64,000 nucleotides of DNA from Plesiocystis pacifica SIR-1. Lineage in GTDB: Bacteria > Myxococcota_A > Polyangia > Nannocystales > Nannocystaceae. Location of the stretch: contig NZ_ABCS01000033.1 in NCBI RefSeq assembly GCF_000170895.1, positions 24,216-88,215 on the forward strand, read 5' to 3'. Position 1 is the first letter of the stretch; each line of letters begins with the position of its first letter. Of this stretch, positions 1 through 9,054 are shown in pieces. A program made the position numbers and the translations under genes. The notes under the pieces were generated by a model. That model made no database searches, had not been told where the DNA came from, and saw only the letters and a program-made list of their open reading frames with translations.

Positions 1-2
1 AC

Positions 3-968
3 GCCGAGGTCTTCGATCTTCGCGAGGTCGTCGAGCAGTCGCGCTCGCTGCTGCGTCGGCTGCTGAGCGAGGACATCGAGATCGCGCTGAGCGAAGACGG
101 TGACGACGGGGAGCCCCTGATGATCCGAGCCGATCGCGGTCAGGTCGAGCAGCTGCTGCTCAACCTCGCGACCAACGCCCGCGACGCCATGCCCGAGGGC
201 GGGCGGCTGGGGCTCGCGCTCCGCCGGATCGTGCTCGACGCCGACGACGAGCGGGGCCTGGCCCTCGCCCCGGGCCCCCACGTCCTGCTCTCGGTCAGCG
301 ACACGGGCGTGGGCATGGACGAGGCGACCCGGGCCCGGGCCATGGAGCCCTTCTTCACGACCAAGGCCGCGGGGCGCGGCACGGGCCTGGGGCTGGCGAT
401 CGTCTATGGCGTCGCCAAGCAGACCGGCGGGGTGATCGACATCGACAGCGCGCTGGGGGTCGGGACGCGCATCGACGTCTACCTGCCCGAAGCCAAGGGC
501 GCGGCCAAGCCGCGCGTCGAGGCCAGCGATGAGCTCGAGGGGGCCCGGCCCGGTGAGACCGTGCTCGTGCTCGAGGACTCGGAGGTCGTCGGCCGGGTGA
601 CCGCGCGCAGCCTCGAGAACTTTGGCTACACCGTGCTGCTGGCCAGCGACGGGCGGCAGGCCCTCGAGCGGGTCCGCGCGTACCCGGGCACGATCGACCT
701 GCTGCTGTCCGACATCTTGATGCCCGGGCTCTCGGGCCCCGACGCCGCGGCCGAGCTTCGCAAGCTTCGACCCGAGCTCGCCGTGCTCTACATGACCGGC
801 CACATCGACGACGAGCGCGTCAGCATCGAGGCCCTCGGTGCGGACGCCGAGATCTTGCCCAAGCCCTTTCGCCAGGCCGAGCTCGCCGCCCGCGTCCGTG
901 CTGCGCTCGACGGCAAGGCGGGCAAGGCGGGCCGCGGCGCCCAGGCTGGGCGTAGCGAGTCGGTGTAA
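3..968 (+). CDS. Hybrid sensor histidine kinase, C-terminal part (ATPase plus receiver)
   Basis: The open frame enters from the left edge, so the sensor and most of the dimerisation region are missing. Visible first is a HATPase_c domain with N box NARDAM, G1 box DTGVGM, F box EPFFTTK and G2 box GTGLGL. It is followed by a receiver domain with the phosphoacceptor Asp in LLLSDILMPG and the conserved Lys in LPKPF. This is the PAS-kinase-REC layout common in myxobacteria, in which the fused receiver takes the phosphate from the kinase His. The internal ATG at 120 lies inside the ATPase domain and is not the start. The input signal cannot be inferred. Confidence 0.93.
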   Translation, partial: AEVFDLREVVEQSRSLLRRLLSEDIEIALSEDGDDGEPLMIRADRGQVEQLLLNLATNARDAMPEGGRLGLALRRIVLDADDERGLALAPGPHVLLSVSDTGVGMDEATRARAMEPFFTTKAAGRGTGLGLAIVYGVAKQTGGVIDIDSALGVGTRIDVYLPEAKGAAKPRVEASDELEGARPGETVLVLEDSEVVGRVTARSLENFGYTVLLASDGRQALERVRAYPGTIDLLLSDILMPGLSGPDAAAELRKLRPELAVLYMTGHIDDERVSIEALGADAEILPKPFRQAELAARVRAALDGKAGKAGRGAQAGRSESV

Positions 969-979
969 GTCCCTCGGAG

Positions 980-1355
980 ATGGACCGAGGTCGCGTGGCG
1001 GTGCTCGCCCTCGGGATGCTGGCGCTCGGGGCCGTCGCGGCGCGAGTCGTGACCCGACCGGGCGGGGACGGGCGCGCGCTCGAGCCAGCGCGAGCCGCGA
1101 GCGCGCTCGTCCGCGTCGCGCCGCGGGGCGGTGGCGATCCACGTGCCCGCGGACTTCGGCCCCATGCCCGCGATGCTCCGCGAGCGCGTCGCCAGCGCGG
1201 CCCGCATCGCCGATCCCGGGGCCTACCCGCTGGTCTACGGGCGCATGGCCGAGGACGGCAGCTGCCTGTGCTCGTGGGACGCGCGCGAGGCCGTCGAGCG
1301 CACGTGCTCGCTGCCGGCCGTGGGCGTCGCAGGCGAGGCGGCCCGGGCGAGGTGA
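980..1355 (+). pseudogene. Small membrane-anchored protein with an apparent one-base frameshift
   Basis: The ATG at 980 opens a frame with a hydrophobic anchor (VAVLALGMLALGAVAA) that loses protein-like character near 1125. The next frame then reads sensibly (VAIHVPADFGPMPAML onward) to a stop at 1353-1355. Removing one G from the GGGG run near 1124-1127 joins both halves into one protein of about 124 residues. I recognise no family. Two Cys occur in the SCLCSW stretch near the C-terminus. It could be a decayed gene or a sequencing indel. It lies 11 bp downstream of the histidine kinase on the same strand. Confidence 0.5.
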
Positions 1356-1387
1356 TCGAAGCGCGGGCTCCGTGGCACACTCGGATC

Positions 1388-1858
1388 GTGAGGTCGATGA
1401 TCGCAACCAGCTGTGCCTGTTCGCTCCTCGCGCTGGGCCTCCTCGCCTGCGACTCCGAGGCAGACGAGTCGGCGCTCAGCGACGACGGAGACGTCGAGGC
1501 GGACTGCTCCAAGATCTACGTCGACCCCATGCCGGAGATGGGCCCGGGCGACCACTACCGGCTCATCGTCGAGGTCTACGCCTACCCCAAGGGGGACGTG
1601 CACGGCGGCCGCGCGGAGATCGACTGGTTTTACCTCGACGCCTTCGACGGGGTGAACTGCTACGACCTCGACGACGCGGCCTGGCCGTCCACGGGTCCGA
1701 ATTCCTTCGACTGGTCCTTCGTCCTCGACGCCTACATCCGGGATACGAACACCAACGAGCTGCTCGACGGCTACTTCCAGAAGATCTGCCCGCTGAGCGA
1801 GGACTGCCAGCCGGAGGACTTCGACCCGCCGCCGGACATCGACCTGGGCGGGGGTTAG
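1388..1858 (+). CDS. Small acidic lipoprotein, unknown function
   Basis: A GTG at 1388 (or ATG at 1397) starts a lipoprotein signal whose lipobox is LGLLAC, followed by an acidic stretch and a domain of about 115 residues rich in Tyr, Asp and Trp. Four further Cys in the mature part suggest disulfides. Export and lipid anchoring in the envelope are inferred from the signal. The frame is open well upstream, but those codons are Arg-rich and not protein-like, so the start was placed at the signal peptide. Its stop overlaps by 4 bp the stop of the convergent lipoprotein gene. No family was recognised. Confidence 0.7.
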   Translation: MRSMIATSCACSLLALGLLACDSEADESALSDDGDVEADCSKIYVDPMPEMGPGDHYRLIVEVYAYPKGDVHGGRAEIDWFYLDAFDGVNCYDLDDAAWPSTGPNSFDWSFVLDAYIRDTNTNELLDGYFQKICPLSEDCQPEDFDPPPDIDLGGG

Positions 1859-2169
1859 CGGCTCGACCGGGGCTTGGGCAGGGGCGGCCCCTCGCCGCCG
1901 TTGTCGAGGAGGTCGCGGCACTTCTCGTAGTCCTCGGGCGGGAGCCCCTCGCACAGCCCGGCGAGGCTGCGCTCTTCTTTGGTCGCGCTCTGGTTGAAGC
2001 TGGTCACGCCCTTGGGCGGCTCGGCGATGGGGGCGTAGGTGTCCGCCGCGCCCGCGCTCGCGCCAGGTAAGGGCAGCTGGGGCCCGAGGTCGCAGGCCGT
2101 GCCCAGCAAAGCGAGGGCGAAGGCGAGGGCCAGGGCGGGGCCGGGGCGGTGGAGGAGGTGCTCGGTCAT
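1855..2169 (-). CDS. Small lipoprotein (paralogue of next gene)
   Basis: A 104-residue protein with a signal peptide and lipobox LLGTAC, a short Ala/Pro linker, and a C-terminal motif CEGLPPEDYEKCRDLLDNG containing two Cys. The same motif, CAGLPPAQEKECRARLDNG, ends the neighbouring lipoprotein encoded upstream on the same strand, so the two are tandem paralogues that diverged except at this tail. Function is unknown. The spaced Cys pair suggests a small disulfide-stabilised helical hairpin. Its promoter probably lies in the 37 bp gap or it is co-transcribed with the paralogue. Confidence 0.72.
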   Translation of the reverse strand: MTEHLLHRPGPALALAFALALLGTACDLGPQLPLPGASAGAADTYAPIAEPPKGVTSFNQSATKEERSLAGLCEGLPPEDYEKCRDLLDNGGEGPPLPKPRSSR

Positions 2170-2206
2170 GGGTCTCCGTGGTGCGGGCGACGAGCGCTCG
2201 CGCGGC

Positions 2207-2557
2207 TCAGTTCGACGGCGCCATCAGGGTGAAGCGGATCGGTCCGGGCCCGTTGTCGAGGCGGGCGCGGCACTCTTTTTCTTGGGCGGGGGGCAGGCCC
2301 GCGCACACGTCGGCGTAGCCCTTGTCGCCCCACAGCCCGCCGCCTCCGCCCCCGCCGGTCGCGGCGTGGGGGCTGTCGTCGAGGACCAGCGCGGTGCCGA
2401 CGCTGCCGCTGGGGTTGGCCAGGTCGCTCGACGAGAGGCTGGGCGTCGAGCCCACGCCGTGCACGCTGAAGTCGCAAGCGGTGGTCAGCAAGGGGAGGGC
2501 GACCACGCTGGCGAGGGCGAGGAGGCGGGCGAAGGGGGCGGTCATCTCGGGCTTCAT
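2207..2557 (-). CDS. Small lipoprotein (paralogue of previous gene)
   Basis: The start at 2557 gives MKPEMTAPFARLL with a hydrophobic core and lipobox LLTTAC. The longer open frame up to 2707 encodes an Arg/Pro-rich extension unlike a signal peptide, so it was not used. The 116-residue product has a Ser/Gly-rich middle with a seven-Gly run and ends in the Cys-x14-Cys tail shared with its neighbour. It is a likely envelope lipoprotein of unknown role. Confidence 0.7.
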   Translation of the reverse strand: MKPEMTAPFARLLALASVVALPLLTTACDFSVHGVGSTPSLSSSDLANPSGSVGTALVLDDSPHAATGGGGGGGLWGDKGYADVCAGLPPAQEKECRARLDNGPGPIRFTLMAPSN

Positions 2558-2756
2558 GGCGATCGTCTCTCGGGCTTGGAGGCAGGCTGGAGAGCGCCCC
2601 GGGTCTGGGGTCCTCGTCGTGCTCGGAGCCCGCGGCGGGGGTCCGGGCGCTCGCGCCTTCATGAGACCTAGTCGCCGCCGATCGCCGAATGATTGGCCGC
2701 AGAACAAATAAAACTCGCCGGATTCGGCGAGTCTTGGCGCGGGAGACTCGCTCCGC

Positions 2757-5423
2757 TCAGCGCGTTTCGTCGGCGATGGCGTCGAGGCGGGCCTGGGCCT
2801 TGGCGAACACCCAGGTGTCGGCGCCGTGGCTGTCGCGCAGGCGCGCGTAGGACAGGCGCGCGCGCTCGAAGTCGCCGATCTCGAACTGGGTCTCGGCCAG
2901 GAGCAGCTGGCTCGCCTCGATCATGCCGCCCTCGCCGAGGCGCTCCCACATCCCGGCGGACTCGCTCAGCGGGTACACGCGGTCGGGGTCGTCGAGGTAG
3001 TCGAGGGTCCGGCCCGCCCAGTACAGGGCCATGGCGCGGTGGCGCGGGGAGGCCACGGGCAGGCTGCGCGCGTCGTGGGCGAGGCGGCGGGCCCGGTAGC
3101 CCAGCTCGAGCTCGGCCAGCAGCGCGGGCGCGGGGTCCCTGGGCAGGGTGACCACGTCGAGGCGCAGCCGCTCGATCTCGACGGCGAGGCGCAGCTGGGC
3201 CGTGGTCGTGGCCGCGGCCTCCATGCACTGGGCGCGGGCGGACAGGTAGCCCGGCCCGCGGCCGCGCAGCTTGGCCCGGCGCAGCTCCTCGATGGCCAGG
3301 CTGCAGCGGTTGTAGTTCGGGTAGGCCCACTGCCGGCGCAGGGCCGGGTCCCGGGCGTCGATGGCTCGGGACGACAAGAGCGCGCGGGCGTGGGTGTAGT
3401 CGGCGCGCGCGGTCTCGAATTCGCCGGCGCGTTGGTGGGCGCTGCCCCGGGCGTTGCGGGCCCGGGCGGCGAGGATCGGGGCGTCGTCGGCGACGAGCTG
3501 CTCGGCGAGGTCGAAGCTGGCCGCCGCGGCCGTCCAGTCGCGCTCGGACAGCGCGAGGCTGCCCTGGGTCATGTGTCGGGCGTAGCGCAGCGAGGGCTGG
3601 GGCCCGTCGCGCTCGAGCAGCGCGAGGCCGACGTCGGCGAAGCGCAGCGCCGCGCGGGCGCCCTGGGGCTCGCCCTGCTCGTGGGCGCGGAGCTTGGCGA
3701 GGGCGAGCAGGGCCTCGACCTCGATGGCCGCCGCGCCGCAAGCTCGGGCGTGCTCGCTGCTGCGCTCGAAGGCCCGGAGCGCGCCGGCGATCAGGCCCTG
3801 GTCGAGGCGGACGCGGCCGAGCTGGAGCTGGGTGGCGGCGAGCTCGGCCCGGAACTCGGTGTTGGGCAGGCAGGGGTCGGCGCTCTCGGCCAGGGACTGG
3901 GTCGCCTGGAGCCGCGCGTTGGCTTGCGCGAGCTCGCCGAGCAGCCGGTAGCCCTCGACCTCGACCAGGCGCTGGCGCAGCTCGGGCAGCAGCGGCGAGC
4001 GGGCCAAGCTAGTCGGCGCGTCGAGCAGCCAGCGCGAGCTGAGCGCGTCGAGGCCGGCGCTCGAGTGCTCGAAGGGGTGGTCCTCGATGAAGGTCAGCTG
4101 GTGGTCGAAGACCGCGAGGGCGTCGCGGTGGGTCTGGGCGGCCGCGTCGCTCGGCGCGGGCGGGGCCTCGGCCTCGCACAGCGTGCGTCGGCCGGTCCGC
4201 CAGCGCGCCGCGAAGTCGTCGGCGGCGGCGACCACCCGGGCGGCCTGGCTGCGCGCGCCGGGCCGGTCCCGGGCCGCGAGGGTGTCGTGGAGCTGGGCGC
4301 GGCGCTCGGGCCCCCAGACCGCCGCGAGCTCGTCGTCGACGGCGGCGCAGGGATCCTCGGCCTCATCGAACAGGCGCACGCTCGACAGCGCGATGACCAG
4401 GCCGAGGCCGAGGCCGAGCAAGAGCAGCGCGCCGCGGCGCAGCTTGGGCCCGGGCGGGTCGTCGAGCACGGCCAAGAGCGCGGCCATGCTCGGGTGCCGG
4501 CGCGCCGGATCGTGGGCGAGGCCGCGGCGCAGGGCCCGGTAGATCCAGCGCGGCATGCCCTTGGGCCGAGGCGGGGGCAGGCGCCGGGCCTGGGGGTCGA
4601 GGATGGCCTCGCCGACGAAGGGCGGCTCGCCGGTCAGGGCCATCCACGCGGCCACGCAAAAGGCGTACTGGTCCGCGGGCGGGCCGACCTCGCCGACGCG
4701 CTCCGGGTCGAGCTGCTCCGGGGCCATGTAGCCCGGGGTCCCGCCGCCCTCGCGCAGGGCCTCGGAGCCCGGCTCGGCGCGGCGCTGGACCTCGCGCAGG
4801 GCCTCGCCGCTGGCCAGGCCAAAGTCGCTCACGCGGACCCGGGTGCAGCGCCCGCCCTCGGCGACGACGAGCACGTTGGCCGGCTTGAAGTCGCGGTGGA
4901 GGATGGCGCGTTTGTGGGCCGCGGCCAGGCCCCGGCCGGCGGCGATGTAGGCGTCGAGGATGGCCGCGCGCTCGGGCTTTTCGCGCTCGCACCACTGGTC
5001 GAGGGTCTCGCCGGCCACGTACTCCATGACCATGAACACCTCGTCGAGCTCGGAGGTGCCGACGTCGTAGACCTGGACGACGTTGGGGTGCTGGAAGCGG
5101 CCCAGGGCCCAGGCCTCGGCGCGCAGCCTCAGCTGGCGCTGGTGGTCCTCGTTGGTCGTCGAGACCACCTTGATGGCGACCTCGCGCTCGACGGAGGGAT
5201 CGTAGGCCCGGTAGACCACTGCCATGCCGCCCCGGGCGATGAGGTCGCGGATGACGTAGCGACCGCCGAGGGTGATGGCGACCTCCGGGCGCAGGCCGAG
5301 CTTGACGAGGGTCGACTGGCACTCGTACTCGGCCTCGATGGTCCGCCGCGACCCTCCCGAGGGCCCTGGAGCGGCGCTCAGGCCCCTGGGCGCGTTCTCG
5401 GACTCGAGCTGGGGGGCAGCCAT
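2757..5423 (-). CDS. Membrane Ser/Thr protein kinase with TPR-like C-terminal half
   Basis: An 888-residue Hanks-type kinase. Residues about 56-325 hold the kinase domain: Gly-rich loop IARGGMAVVY, Lys85 in VAIKVV, catalytic HRDFKPAN (Asp178), DFGLAS (Asp200) and activation segment GGTPGYMAPEQ. A transmembrane helix follows (about 328-352, LLLLGLGLGLVIALS). The remaining 530 residues are helical Ala/Leu/Glu-rich repeats resembling TPR, a common sensor or scaffold in myxobacterial kinases. All catalytic residues are present, so it should be active. It lies 52 bp downstream of the sigma-region-2-like gene on the same strand, suggesting an operon, and faces the divergent ECF gene. Confidence 0.93.
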   Translation of the reverse strand: MAAPQLESENAPRGLSAAPGPSGGSRRTIEAEYECQSTLVKLGLRPEVAITLGGRYVIRDLIARGGMAVVYRAYDPSVEREVAIKVVSTTNEDHQRQLRLRAEAWALGRFQHPNVVQVYDVGTSELDEVFMVMEYVAGETLDQWCEREKPERAAILDAYIAAGRGLAAAHKRAILHRDFKPANVLVVAEGGRCTRVRVSDFGLASGEALREVQRRAEPGSEALREGGGTPGYMAPEQLDPERVGEVGPPADQYAFCVAAWMALTGEPPFVGEAILDPQARRLPPPRPKGMPRWIYRALRRGLAHDPARRHPSMAALLAVLDDPPGPKLRRGALLLLGLGLGLVIALSSVRLFDEAEDPCAAVDDELAAVWGPERRAQLHDTLAARDRPGARSQAARVVAAADDFAARWRTGRRTLCEAEAPPAPSDAAAQTHRDALAVFDHQLTFIEDHPFEHSSAGLDALSSRWLLDAPTSLARSPLLPELRQRLVEVEGYRLLGELAQANARLQATQSLAESADPCLPNTEFRAELAATQLQLGRVRLDQGLIAGALRAFERSSEHARACGAAAIEVEALLALAKLRAHEQGEPQGARAALRFADVGLALLERDGPQPSLRYARHMTQGSLALSERDWTAAAASFDLAEQLVADDAPILAARARNARGSAHQRAGEFETARADYTHARALLSSRAIDARDPALRRQWAYPNYNRCSLAIEELRRAKLRGRGPGYLSARAQCMEAAATTTAQLRLAVEIERLRLDVVTLPRDPAPALLAELELGYRARRLAHDARSLPVASPRHRAMALYWAGRTLDYLDDPDRVYPLSESAGMWERLGEGGMIEASQLLLAETQFEIGDFERARLSYARLRDSHGADTWVFAKAQARLDAIADETR

Positions 5424-5475
5424 GGGGGTGGAAAGGGAGGGGCGTGGAAGGGCTGGAAGGAGGGGAAGGGGAGGC

Positions 5476-5871
5476 TCAGCCGCCGGAGCCTCGATCGTCG
5501 GCGATCATTGCAGTGTCCGCCAAGCACGATTCTCGATCTTCGATCCGCACTTCCCGGGTCGAGGCCCACATCCCGCCGGGCCGGGCCTCCGCGCGGGGCT
5601 GGCTGTCGAGGAGCGCCAGCTGCTCGCAGGCCAGCTCCCACAGCCGCTCGCGCATGGGCTGGCTCCCACCCCCGCGAACGCCGCGATCGGTCAGCAGGCC
5701 CTCGAAGACCGTGCGCGTGAGCCCCTCGCGGGAGCGCGCGGGGGCGCGGGCGGCCAGGCTCGCCCACAGCCAGTCGAAGTGGCGCTGGATGAGCGCACGC
5801 CCGGCGGCGGCGTCCCCCTGGCGCCACGACTCGAGCAGCGCGTCGTCGGTGATCGTCTCGGTCTCGGCCAT
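5476..5871 (-). CDS. Sigma-region-2-only protein (truncated sigma-factor-like regulator)
   Basis: A 131-residue protein starting at 5871 (MAETETITDD). Its first 60 residues align with the N-terminus of the divergent ECF sigma factor: LLESWRQGDAAAGRALIQRHF here against LLQRWQAGDAEAGNELVIRHF there. A later RERLWELACEQL segment corresponds to the region 2.4 helix. Region 4, which recognises the -35 element, is absent. Family knowledge says region 2 contacts the beta' clamp and the -10 element, so a core-binding competitor or modulator is plausible, but this is inference. The gene precedes a Ser/Thr kinase on the same strand, and the start was chosen by alignment to the ECF protein. Confidence 0.7.
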   Translation of the reverse strand: MAETETITDDALLESWRQGDAAAGRALIQRHFDWLWASLAARAPARSREGLTRTVFEGLLTDRGVRGGGSQPMRERLWELACEQLALLDSQPRAEARPGGMWASTREVRIEDRESCLADTAMIADDRGSGG

Positions 5872-5955
5872 CGCTCCAGGTAGTCGCCGCCCGAGCCTGA
5901 ACGACCGAAAAAAGTTTCGCGCTTCATCCGTGGCGGCCCCTGGTAGGCTGGCGAG

Positions 5956-6579
5956 GTGGCAAAGCGCGACGAGCGCGAGCTCTTGCAGCGCTGGCAGGCG
6001 GGCGACGCCGAGGCAGGCAACGAGCTCGTCATCCGGCACTTCGACGCCGTCCGGCTGTTCTTCCTCAACGCCGTCAGCGACCGGGAGCGCGAGGACCTGC
6101 TGCAGGAGACCTTCAAGCGCGTGGTCGCGGCCGTCGGCACCTTCGAGGGCCGCTCGAGCTTCCGGACCTTCCTGTTCGTCATCGCCCGCCGGACCCTCTA
6201 CGACCACCTGCGCCAGCGCTACCGGGGCAAGGGGCAGTTCGACGAGATGACCCACTCGGTCGTCGACCAGGGCGCCTCGCCCTCCCACCTCGTCACGCAG
6301 ATCGAGTCCCACCGCCGCCTGCTCCAGTGCCTGCGCGGCCTCCCGGTCCAGACCAAGGAGCTGCTCGAGCTCTACTACTGGCAGGACATGACGGGCAACG
6401 AGCTCGCCGAGATCCAGGGCATCCCGGAGCGGACCCTGCGGAGTCGGCTGGGCACGGCTCGCAAGGCGCTGCGGGACTGTTTTGTGCGTTGCGCTCCGGC
6501 GGCGGGCGACGCCGACGAGCCGGACCTCGAGGGGGCGCTGCGCGAGCTCGGGGAGTTCTTCCGGACGGGGCGGGGCTAG
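5956..6579 (+). CDS. ECF-type RNA polymerase sigma factor
   Basis: A 207-residue sigma70-family protein from a GTG start. Region 2 covers about residues 20-90 (RHFDAVRLFFLNAVSDRERE, then the DLLQETF motif). Region 4 covers about 120-180, with a helix-turn-helix around LAEIQGIPERTLRSRLGTAR. A short acidic extension follows. There is no anti-sigma gene beside it. It is flanked by Ser/Thr kinases on both sides and by the divergent region-2-only protein, a layout resembling ECF groups controlled by phosphorylation rather than by an anti-sigma factor (inference). The 84 bp between the divergent genes carries an AT-rich stretch near 5908-5923 that probably holds promoters. Confidence 0.92.
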   Translation: MAKRDERELLQRWQAGDAEAGNELVIRHFDAVRLFFLNAVSDREREDLLQETFKRVVAAVGTFEGRSSFRTFLFVIARRTLYDHLRQRYRGKGQFDEMTHSVVDQGASPSHLVTQIESHRRLLQCLRGLPVQTKELLELYYWQDMTGNELAEIQGIPERTLRSRLGTARKALRDCFVRCAPAAGDADEPDLEGALRELGEFFRTGRG

Positions 6580-6597
6580 CCAGCTCGCTAACTAGCC
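6574..6597. terminator. Short inverted repeat between convergent genes
   Basis: The arms GGCTAG (6574-6579) and CTAGCC (6592-6597) overlap the stop codons of the convergent ECF and kinase genes. There is no T-run, so activity as a bidirectional terminator is only a possibility. Confidence 0.25.
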
Positions 6598-7616
6598 TCG
6601 TCGTCCATGCCCAGGGTCTCGAGCACCATCACGCCGCTCGCCCCCGGGTCCCCATCCAGGGTCTCTCGCACCCAAGCGCCGAGGTCGACCATCGCCACCG
6701 GCGGGTAGCGCCGCCGCGCCTCGTTGAGCGCCCGCGCCAGCCCGACCGCGCCGCCGGGCATGCGCCGGCTGGCGTCCCGGGCCAGGGTGCTGCGCAGCAC
6801 CGCGACGAGCTCTTCGTCGAGGCCGCCAAAGTCGTGGTTGGGCCCAAACTCGGCCCGCCGGATCGCGTCCATGGTGTCGTCGGGGTCGTGGCCGTCGAAG
6901 GGGCGGCGCCCGAGCAGGCACTCGTGCAGCGTGACCCCGAGGGCGAACAGGTCGGCCGCGCCGGTCAGGGCGCCGCCGGTCAGCTGCTCCGGCGCCATGT
7001 AGGCGTACTTGCCCATGCGCAGCCGCCCCCAGGTGGCGTCGGCGGCGGTGGCCTTGGCGATGCCGAAGTCGCTGAGCTTGACGGCCCCCGAGCGCGACAA
7101 CAGCACGTTGCCCGGGCTGACGTCGCGGTGGACCAGGCCGAGGCTGCGGCCGTGCTCGTCGGTCAGCGCGTGCACGTAGGCGAGGGCGCTGGCGAGCTGC
7201 TCGCCGACGAGCAGGGCCAGGGGCGCGGGCAGGCGGCGGCGTCGCATCAGCGCCGACAGATCGCGCCCGTCGACGTAGTCCATGCACACGTAGTAGATGC
7301 TGCCTGCCAGCCCGAGGTCGTGGACCGAGACCAGCCCCGGGTGATTGAAGCGCGAGCCGAGCCGGGCCTCGCCGATGAGCAGGCGCTCGAAGTCCGAGCG
7401 CCCGCGATGCTCCGGGCGCAGCACCTTGATGGCCACCTGCTTGTCCCAGCCGCTCGCCCCGTAGCGCCGCGCGAGGTGGACCTCGGCCATCCCGCCCGCG
7501 CCGATGCGCCGCAGGATGCGGTAGGGCCCGAGCTGCCGAGGCAGCGCAGGGGGGTCTTGGGCGCCGCCTGGGGGCGAACTTCGCCGCGGCGGGGGAGGGG
7601 ACTCGACCGGGGCCAT
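6588..7616 (-). CDS. Ser/Thr protein kinase, cytosolic
   Basis: A 342-residue kinase, starting at MAPVESP (7616). A further in-frame start at 7664 exists but would add an unconserved leader. The kinase domain runs from about residue 30 to 300: GAGGMAEVHLA loop, VAIKVL lysine, HRDVSPGNVLL catalytic loop, DFGIAK, and MGKYAYMAPEQ. The HRDVSPGN and YMAPEQ forms are typical of myxobacterial kinases. No transmembrane segment or sensor domain follows. It is transcribed divergently from an FHA/sigma54 activator 130 bp away. FHA domains read phosphothreonine, so that activator is a natural substrate candidate (inference). Confidence 0.93.
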   Translation of the reverse strand: MAPVESPPPPRRSSPPGGAQDPPALPRQLGPYRILRRIGAGGMAEVHLARRYGASGWDKQVAIKVLRPEHRGRSDFERLLIGEARLGSRFNHPGLVSVHDLGLAGSIYYVCMDYVDGRDLSALMRRRRLPAPLALLVGEQLASALAYVHALTDEHGRSLGLVHRDVSPGNVLLSRSGAVKLSDFGIAKATAADATWGRLRMGKYAYMAPEQLTGGALTGAADLFALGVTLHECLLGRRPFDGHDPDDTMDAIRRAEFGPNHDFGGLDEELVAVLRSTLARDASRRMPGGAVGLARALNEARRRYPPVAMVDLGAWVRETLDGDPGASGVMVLETLGMDDEAS

Positions 7617-7746
7617 CGTTAGCCCCACAATACCGCCCATCGACTCGACCGCGACAATCGCCACGGTCGCATCGGACCATCCGGACTATCCGGCGTCCTC
7701 CGACCACTCCGGACGGGTTCAGCTCGTCGTCGTCGAGGGGCCGGAC

Positions 7747-9006
<1,260 letters not shown>

Positions 9007-9054
9007 GTCGCGTTCGGCGTGAAGGATGCGGCGGCCTCGCTCCATGAACGAGCG

